Positions 17,801 to 22,042 of a DNA stretch of 22,042 bases are shown piece by piece (position 1 is the stretch's first letter; every line of letters begins with the position of its first letter). The translations under genes and the position numbers were made by a program. The stretch lies in the NCBI RefSeq assembly GCF_025602895.1, contig NW_026516560.1:1-22042 (forward strand), in the 5' to 3' direction. This stretch comes from Polychytrium aggregatum. Lineage: Eukaryota; Chytridiomycota; Chytridiomycetes; Polychytriales. The notes under the pieces were generated by a model, which made no database searches, was not told the DNA's origin, and saw nothing but the letters and a program-made list of their open reading frames with translations.

Positions 17801-18953
17801 GCACTTCGACAGTCGCAGTGCTCGGCTCGTCAGTGGGCAGGACATGGACCTGAAAGATGGTCAGGGGTTGCGTTCCATGCCTGCATGCATCCAAAGACTC
17901 GCGCATCGAGCGGTAATCAATGCTGCAGACGCGGAGAGGAGCGTCCGAGCTGAGAGGAAGGGCGTGGACAAGGTCAGAATAATGTTCGACGGTTACTTTA
18001 TTCTGAACAATGTCCGAAGAACAAACAACAGGAGGAGGTACATCAAGGAGGGAAAGAGAACTGACAACAGAAGAAGGGGTTTGGGAAGAGCGAAGGGGTT
18101 CGGGAGGAACAAGACAAGAAGGGGAAGACGAAGGTGGGAGCGTAGGAGAGGAGCTTAGATCAATCAAAGGAGTGGAATCATCAAGAAGGGGAGTGACATT
18201 GGAGGAAGTGGAGCAAGACGAAAGAGAAGTAGTGCATGGAGAGGGGTCGGAATCAACAGAAGGAGGGAGACAAAGAAGACCGCGAGACCAGACAATCTTG
18301 GGCTCGGCGGTGCGCAACCAAGGAAAGCCAAGGATAAGTGGTTGATGTGGAGACCTGATCACATCGAACCGAAGGCGTTGCGAGACGTCCCCGAGAATCA
18401 CCTCGAGTGGAGCAGTCTCGCGGAGGATGGGGCCAGACGACAGCGGCTTACCATCCACGCCTTCCACTGCCAAGGGCGAAGCCTTGGAGCAGGTGGGGAC
18501 AGAGTGTCGAGCAACAAAGTCCTCGTCGATAAAGTTGCCAGAGGCACCAGAATCGACAAGTCCTTCGCACGACAGAGAATCACCAGAAGGAAGACGAACA
18601 GCGACGGGAACAACCAACGAGCAACGACGAACAGACGAAACACAAGACTTTGGTTCGGTACCAGCTTCGGCACCAGGGTTGCGGCTAGCACAGACAGTTA
18701 ACTTTGCCGAGGGTTGGCAGGACAGCTCAGGTATTTGCACCTGTGGATGAGGTGCAGTTCCCAGTGACACCAGAGGTGCCACGGGTACTATGCCAGAGCT
18801 GAGAGTGTCCGCCGGTCCAGAGGCAAGGCGAAGCTGTCCGCACATCACTGCTTCCCCAGTACTTACCAAAGGCACCTTACCAATGTCTTCACTTTCGGAA
18901 GGCGGTGGGCACGGCTCCGGTTCAAGGCCTTCACTTAGAACCGGGCCTGGTCG
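14853..18953 (-). CDS. pol: Family D Pol (protease-RT-RNase H-integrase-chromodomain)
   Basis: Made as Gag-Pol by a -1 shift at 18953-18959. The frame is open for 1,367 codons to TAG at 14855-14853. Protease has GLVDSGASGNF (about 18555) and LILGFPWL. A Ser/Pro-rich linker follows (about 17990-18270). RT runs from PPHRPYD (about 17740) with LDLRGAY and YLDDIL (about 17235). RNase H has ESDASDFALG (about 16790). The integrase zinc finger (HDPVAVGH...CDTC) is at about 16150-16030. The core has MDFITDLP (about 15940), SDRGSQF (about 15765) and TERVNQ (about 15650). A chromodomain (YLIDWKGYPVTDRSWEP) ends it. All motifs are intact. The purine-rich final codons form the polypurine tract next to the LTR. 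The chromodomain implies targeting to histone-marked heterochromatin, by analogy with other chromoviruses. Confidence 0.95.
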   Translation of the reverse strand, partial: RPGPVLSEGLEPEPCPPPSESEDIGKVPLVSTGEAVMCGQLRLASGPADTLSSGIVPVAPLVSLGTAPHPQVQIPELSCQPSAKLTVCASRNPGAEAGTEPKSCVSSVRRCSLVVPVAVRLPSGDSLSCEGLVDSGASGNFIDEDFVARHSVPTCSKASPLAVEGVDGKPLSSGPILRETAPLEVILGDVSQRLRFDVIRSPHQPLILGFPWLRTAEPKIVWSRGLLCLPPSVDSDPSPCTTSLSSCSTSSNVTPLLDDSTPLIDLSSSPTLPPSSSPSCLVPPEPLRSSQTPSSVVSSLSLLDVPPPVVCSSDIVQNKVTVEHYSDLVHALPLSSDAPLRVCSIDYRSMRESLDACRHGTQPLTIFQVHVLPTDEPSTATVEVPAEYKDFLSVFSKQEADSLPPHRPYDCPIDLEPGKSPKFGPLYSLSEPELHALRDYLDENLAKGFVRPSSSPAGSPILFVKKKDGSLRLCVDYRALNGITVKNRYPLPLIGELLDRLRGAKVFTKLDLRGAYNLLRIRSGDEWKTAFRTRYGHFEYLVMPFGLTNAPATFQHFINDVLRTELDQFAIAYLDDILIYSADPSQHVEHVKQVLSKLRAAKLYCKLEKCEFSKTSVSFLGFMVSPEGIGMERSKLSAILDWPIPRNISDLRSFVGFANFYRRFIDGYAKIAGPMTRLFRKTHGFQWSREADKAFRSLKDAFVSEPVLVHPDPSKPFVVESDASDFALGCVLSQRGADDRLHPCSFHSRTLSNAERNYSIYEKELLAIKEAFEAWRHYLEGAQHPVAVLTDHKNLEYLATARILNQRHARWSQFLSRFDIRIQYRPGARNGKADALSRRSDYIPSSASVSRDPPLLLDPAAVIRVLRSRDARSSVASRSDPVDLLQLIAEEQARDPGLDKYRRDPKFVWNGQYLTFQNRIVVPESCRVPALKSCHDPVAVGHPGIRRTLALVSRQFWWQTYRKDVKEYVSTCDTCARSKAPRHKPFGFLLPLQTADRPWGTLTMDFITDLPKSKGHTCIFVVVCSLTKMAHFMSWRSLPSAEETASLFLDNVFRLHGLPDTVVSDRGSQFTSRFWKALCTQLGIQTSLSTAFHPQTDGQTERVNQVINQYLRCYTSYQQDDWAELLPLAEFSYNNLENSSTHASPFLATYGFHPRFEVPVVAGGPDVPSATERVEHLQRNLALLKENLEKAKSDYKHFSDLRRSQAPDLRPGDQVWVLTRNISTTRPSKKLDYQRIGPFTILEAVGTLAFRLDLPKDIKVHPVFHVSLLEPYKKNSLPGRVQAPPPAVVIDGNLEWEVEEILDSKFVRGKLHYLIDWKGYPVTDRSWEPADIVFAPTVAAEYHRRYPDKPGPRRTQDGTRRSLRRR

Positions 18954-18959
18954 TTTCCC
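18898..18959 (-). promoter_or_regulatory. -1 ribosomal frameshift signal of family D (GGGAAAC plus pseudoknot)
   Basis: G GGA AAC (18959-18953) is in gag phase. After 8 nt, stem 1 pairs CCGGTTC (18944-18938) with GAACCGG (18923-18917). GAAGGC (18932-18927), inside the stem-1 loop, pairs with downstream GCCTTC (18903-18898), giving an H-type pseudoknot with loops of 5, 3 and 13 nt. The gag stop lies in loop 1. The -1 frame is open from 18953 through Pol. Confidence 0.85.
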
Positions 18960-19733
18960 GAACTGAAGTCTTGCACTTCTCCATCTTCGTAAACGATGGT
19001 GCGGATGATCCTCGGGCCGGGAGGTCCAGGGGGCGGTCCGGTAGCTCTGGTAGATCCAAACTTGACGGGGCAGTTTCGTACCAAGTGGCCCTTCTTGCCA
19101 CAGTACAGGCAGAGTCCAAAGCGGCGGCGGCGTTGTTTCTCCTCGGCGGTCAGGGGTCCAGAGACGGCAGAGTCCACTTGCATGGGCTCGGAAACAATGT
19201 AGGAGGGGTGCGGCGGAGCGAGGACGGGCGCGGGAGCGATGGCGGGAACGGCAGCGGAGGCGGAACCAAAGGCGAACTGGGAAGACCGGTAGCGGGCAGG
19301 CGTGCTTCGGCGCTCTTGACGGCGCTCGCGGATTCGTGCATCGAGCTCGTTACAAAGCTCGATGTACTCCTCCAGATCTCGTGGCAGAGGGCGAACTCGC
19401 GAAAGTTCGTCTCTGACATCATCCGACAAGCCAAGTCGGAAGAACGAGATCTTTGCACCGTCGTTCCAAGTCGTATCGGCGGCAATACGAAGGAACTCGG
19501 ATGCATAGACTGCGCACGGGCGGTTGCCCTGAGACAGTGTGGTGATCACTGACTCGGCAGTCCTGGCCCGATCAGGGTCGTCAAACACTTTGGAAAAGCG
19601 TTCTAGGAAATCGCCAAAAGAGTTGAGTCGGGGATCACCCATCTCAAGCATCGGAGTCGCCCACTGGAGAGCCGGTCCAGTGAGCAGACTAATGACGAAT
19701 CCGACCTTAATCGGGTCAGCAGGGAACCGGTGG
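18935..19733 (-). pseudogene. gag: Family D Gag, N-terminus removed by family E insertion
   Basis: From the E junction (19733) the frame reads into a retrotransposon gag capsid (FPADPIKVGFVISLLTGPAL, FGDFLERFSKVFDDPDR, YASEFLRIAADTTWND, GLSDDVRDEL). This pattern is typical of sushi/PEG10-type Gag. A basic linker, a PMQVD motif and one canonical zinc knuckle (CLYCGKKGHLVRNC) follow, then TAA at 18937-18935. About 265 residues remain. The start codon and N-terminus should lie to the right of family E, flanked by the 5-bp duplication GGTGG (19729-19733). The knuckle binds RNA for packaging. Pol is reached through the overlapping frameshift signal. Confidence 0.9.
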
Positions 19734-20198
19734 TGTCACAGATCGCTCTGCCCGCCTAGCTGCACCGTCGCACTTGTGTCACTGTTTGCGTCGCACACTT
19801 TCCTTTTCCTTTGTCCTGTGACGCCTTTCCTTTTTCCTTGCTCTCATGTTGCACACGCCGCTCTGTTTTCCCTGCATTTGTCATCGACCATGCATTAGTC
19901 AGACGCTGTGTCACCCGCATTTGTCAGCCACCGAGCATTTGTCAGACTTTCACATGTTTCTCCGGTTAGCCGTTGCTGCCTGGCTGCTGTCCCGCCGCCT
20001 CCGCTGCTTCGCCCCCGCTGCGGCAGGCTTCGCCTCCGGGACCGCCAGACAGATAAATAGCCCGCCTTCACCCGCTCATGTTTCTGGTCATCACCTTCGA
20101 CCCCAGACACACTTGACTCTAGATCCTAGCCTCGCTAAGATCAATAAAACCCTTCTCTATCTTTTCTTTTGATCTCCTCTTGATCCCGTGATCTGACA
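19734..20198 (+). repeat. Family E 5' LTR (465 bp)
   Basis: Starts TGTCA and ends TGACA, with TG...CA. U3 holds four copies of a 10-bp repeat. A TATA-like GATAAATAG is at 20052-20060 and AATAAA at 20143-20148. The final A is also the first base of the gag ATG. Confidence 0.92.
19874..19944 (+). repeat. Four direct repeats GCATTTGTCA in LTR-E U3
   Basis: Copies are at 19874-19883, 19892-19901 (one change, GCATTAGTCA), 19917-19926 and 19935-19944. Start-to-start spacing is 18, 25 and 18 bp, so they form two pairs. They lie about 110-180 bp upstream of the TATA-like box and may be transcription-factor sites. Confidence 0.75.
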
Positions 20199-21256
20199 TG
20201 GTAGCATCGGACGATCCCGCCGTCAATGCCTGTCTCCAGGCCCTTGAACAACTATCGCTCGAGGACCGCGCCCTGGTCCTCTCCGCCCTGACCGCCCAGC
20301 CGAATCTCCCCACGGTCCCTCCCGGTTTCAAGCGTCCCAAGATCCCGCTCCCCGACGCCTTCACTGGCGAGCGTAAGGCTGCTGTCGTTGACGAGTTTGT
20401 CTTCTCAATGACCGAGTACATTGCCTTCCACAGTCTCGATGACGCCACCGCTGTCGCCACCGTCGCCATGAACCTCAAGGGCAAGGCCAAGACCTGGTGG
20501 CGCCTCTGGTCCCAGGGCAAGCAACTCGACAACCTGACCCCGGCCGCCGTCCTGTCCCTCGTCCGCGACACCTTCCTTCCGTCCACCTCGCTGCGCACCA
20601 CCGAGGATGAGTTCGAAGCACTGCGCCACACCGGCTCCGTCGAGCAGTTCAACTCTCGCTTCCGCGATCTCCTCCTCGAGCTGCCCCACTTCAGCAACAA
20701 CCGCCAGAACCTGCAGCGCTACCTCACCAAGCTCAAGCACAGGGTGCGCATCGAAGTCGAATGGAAGCTTGACTCCAACACAGCCACCCTCGAAGATGCC
20801 ATGGCCCTCGCCGAGCGATACGAGTCCATTATGGGTCAATCGCAACCCCTGATGCAGCAGCCCGCTCGCACTCAGTTCCGCGATCAACCCTTCCGCGAGC
20901 TCCAGTTCCAGCGACCTCCTCTCTTCCGCGCTCCACCTGGTCAGCCGCAGTTCCGCCCAATGGTCCGTCCTCCTCGTCCCGCCTTCCAGCCGACCCAGCC
21001 TCCCGCACGTGACCCCAACGCCATGGACCTCGACAACGTCGACATGCGCCCGATCAAGAAGCTCACCGACCGCGAGAAGGAGTACCTCCGCCGTAACGGA
21101 GGCTGCTTCCGCTGCCGCAAGTTCGGCCACATCGCCTCGCAGTGTCCCTTGAACCAGCCCCGCATCAACGCCATCGTCGAGACCGCCGACCAGGCCACCT
21201 TCTACGAAGATCAGGGAAACGACGAGGCGGCAACCCCTGGATACTACGACCTCTGA
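20198..21256 (+). CDS. gag: Family E Gag
   Basis: 352 aa from ATG 20198, whose A is the last base of the LTR and whose TG begins the priming site. The capsid region has the Ty3/Gypsy gag pattern (FTGERKAAVVDEFVFSMTEYI, KGKAKTWWRLW, LRDTFLP-like segment, FNSRFRDLLLELP, YLTKLKHRVRIEV, ALAERYE). A Gln/Pro/Arg-rich linker, a MDLDNVDMRP motif and a canonical CX2CX4HX4C zinc knuckle (CFRCRKFGHIASQC, 21104-21145) follow. The stop is TGA at 21254-21256. It forms the particle shell and binds RNA. The pol frame is -1 and overlaps the last 37 nt of gag. The frame is intact. It is only distantly similar to the A and D Gags, consistent with a different lineage. Confidence 0.93.
   Translation: MVASDDPAVNACLQALEQLSLEDRALVLSALTAQPNLPTVPPGFKRPKIPLPDAFTGERKAAVVDEFVFSMTEYIAFHSLDDATAVATVAMNLKGKAKTWWRLWSQGKQLDNLTPAAVLSLVRDTFLPSTSLRTTEDEFEALRHTGSVEQFNSRFRDLLLELPHFSNNRQNLQRYLTKLKHRVRIEVEWKLDSNTATLEDAMALAERYESIMGQSQPLMQQPARTQFRDQPFRELQFQRPPLFRAPPGQPQFRPMVRPPRPAFQPTQPPARDPNAMDLDNVDMRPIKKLTDREKEYLRRNGGCFRCRKFGHIASQCPLNQPRINAIVETADQATFYEDQGNDEAATPGYYDL
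20199..20205 (+). other. Primer-binding site of family E (tRNA type)
   Basis: TGGTAGC directly follows the LTR and is complementary to a tRNA 3' end GCUACCA. This is the initiator-Met type used by Ty1 and Ty3. The match beyond 7 nt cannot be judged without the host tRNA. Confidence 0.65.
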
Positions 21257-21277
21257 AGGACCCGGCGAGTTGCCGCC
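21214..21277 (+). promoter_or_regulatory. -1 ribosomal frameshift signal of family E (GGGAAAC plus 9-bp stem)
   Basis: G GGA AAC (21214-21220) is in gag phase. After a 5-nt spacer GGCGGCAAC (21226-21234) pairs perfectly with GTTGCCGCC (21269-21277), closing a 34-nt loop that contains the gag stop. The -1 frame is open from 21220 into protease. I could not fix a convincing pseudoknot. Confidence 0.8.
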
Positions 21278-22042
21278 ATCCGACTCCGACCCCCGACGCT
21301 GAACTATTGACTCTCGCCACCGGACCTCACCTGATCAACTCTCTCATCGACGAACCCCACCGCATTGCCGCCAACCACGGCAAGGGACTGCTTGTGATCG
21401 ACGCCACCCTCAACGGCTCCCCGATCACCGTCCTCATCGACCCTGGTGCGACCAACTCGCACATCTCCGAGACCCTCGCCTCGACCCTCGACCTTCGAAC
21501 CAAGACCACCGCCAACGCCGTCACGATGCCCAACGGCAAGTCCTTCCCGTCCTCCGTCACCGATCCCGTCGACCTCACCATCCACGACTACCACGCCCGC
21601 ATCAACCTCTTCACCGCGCCACTCACCTGGGACTTATCCTCGGCAAGAACTGGCTCGACCAGACCAACCCCGAGATCGACTGGCCCTCCAACCGAATCAG
21701 TTCTCGATCGACGGGAAGCACCACACTTGGACGGCATCGCGACCCGACACCGGAATGCCACTCACGACCCTCGAACTCCGATCCCAGTACCACATGTCGA
21801 CCCAGCAGATCACGCACTGGCTTCGACTCCCGGCGCCGTGTATGTTTGTACTCTGAGCAGTGACTTGAATACAGTTGCTGTTGAACCCTACGACCCCGTT
21901 GCCCAACTTGCCCGTGTCCTCGAACCACTGACCCCCGAACACCGATCCATCATCGCAAAGTACCGCGATGCCTTCAACGAACTCAAGGAACTCCCGCCTC
22001 ACCGACCCGGCATCGACATGAACATCCGACTCGACGACTCTG
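21220..22042 (+). pseudogene. pol: Family E Pol, N-terminal part (protease to start of RT), with internal frame slips
   Basis: In the -1 frame the product has a protease with LLVIDATLNGSP and VLIDPGATNSHIS (about 21388-21475; DPG in place of the usual D-S/T-G). Near 21634 the conserved strand ILGKNWLDQTNPEIDW appears in another frame, and near 21692 PNQFSIDGKHHTW appears in the third. From about 21800 the original frame resumes (LARVLEPLTPEHRSIIAKYRDAF, ELPPHRPGIDMNIRLDD). Three single-base losses restore the frame, so no stop occurs but about 50 residues are scrambled. RT continues outside the window. Whether the slips are real or sequencing errors cannot be told here. Confidence 0.82.

Larger units (their letters stand above)
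14434..19733 (-). mobile_element. Family D chromovirus, minus strand, interrupted in gag by family E
   Basis: Reading on the minus strand: most of gag (19733-18935), pol in the -1 frame (18953-14853) and the 3' LTR (14852-14434). Its 5' LTR, primer-binding site and the gag N-terminus were displaced to the right by insertion of E at 19734. The pol frame is open over 1,367 codons, so D looks young. It sits inside the protease start of the second family A copy. Confidence 0.92.
19734..22042 (+). mobile_element. Family E retrotransposon, 5' part
   Basis: 5' LTR, tRNA-type primer-binding site, gag and the beginning of pol, inserted in family D gag and continuing past the window. It is the youngest layer of the nest here. 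Its LTR, priming mode and Gag differ from those of A, B and D. Confidence 0.93.

Overview
The window is made entirely of LTR retrotransposons of the Ty3/Gypsy (Metaviridae) superfamily, nested inside one another. I see no host gene, tRNA, rRNA or CRISPR. Every pol that reaches its C-terminus carries an integrase followed by a chromodomain, so these are chromoviruses. The gag and pol proteins look like Tf1/sushi-type elements, and codon use is C-rich at third positions. This suggests a fungus, most likely a basidiomycete, and a heterochromatic, possibly centromeric, region. The organism and location are inference. Five families, called A to E here, can be separated by LTR sequence.

Layout. 1-9219: tandem array of family A, pol(partial)-LTR1-pol-LTR2-pol-LTR3. 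The units are 3,686 bp, adjacent units share one LTR, and gag, protease and primer-binding site are absent. 9220-11909: 3' part of family B (end of RT, RNase H, integrase, chromodomain, 385-bp 3' LTR), joined to LTR3 inside RT. 11910-12527: fragment of family C pol (RNase H to integrase zinc finger), cut by B on the left and by a second A copy on the right. 12528-14433: that A copy, with 5' LTR (LTR4), primer-binding site, gag and the start of protease. 14434-19733, minus strand: family D, inserted in the A protease, with 3' LTR, an intact pol and most of gag. 19734-22042: family E, inserted in D gag, with 5' LTR, gag and the start of pol, running off the window. The nesting is C > (B > A array), and C > A2 > D > E.

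Shared logic. A, D and E each have pol in the -1 frame relative to gag. In each, a GGGAAAC or GGGAAAT heptamer sits in the correct gag phase a few nucleotides before a strong stem or pseudoknot. This is a -1 programmed frameshift signal, and GGGAAAC is also the heptamer of the mammalian sushi-derived gene PEG10. Family A has a 12-nt primer-binding site perfectly complementary to the predicted 5' end of its own RNA (self-priming, as in Tf1), whereas E has a tRNA-type site (TGGTAGC). In A, B and D the predicted transcript start lies exactly 39 nt from the TATA box. The A LTR also puts its AATAAA signal inside a perfect hairpin and has four small hairpins in U5.

The first 175 bases differ from the downstream repeat only by single-base indels, which suggests a low-quality contig end within an unresolved tandem repeat.
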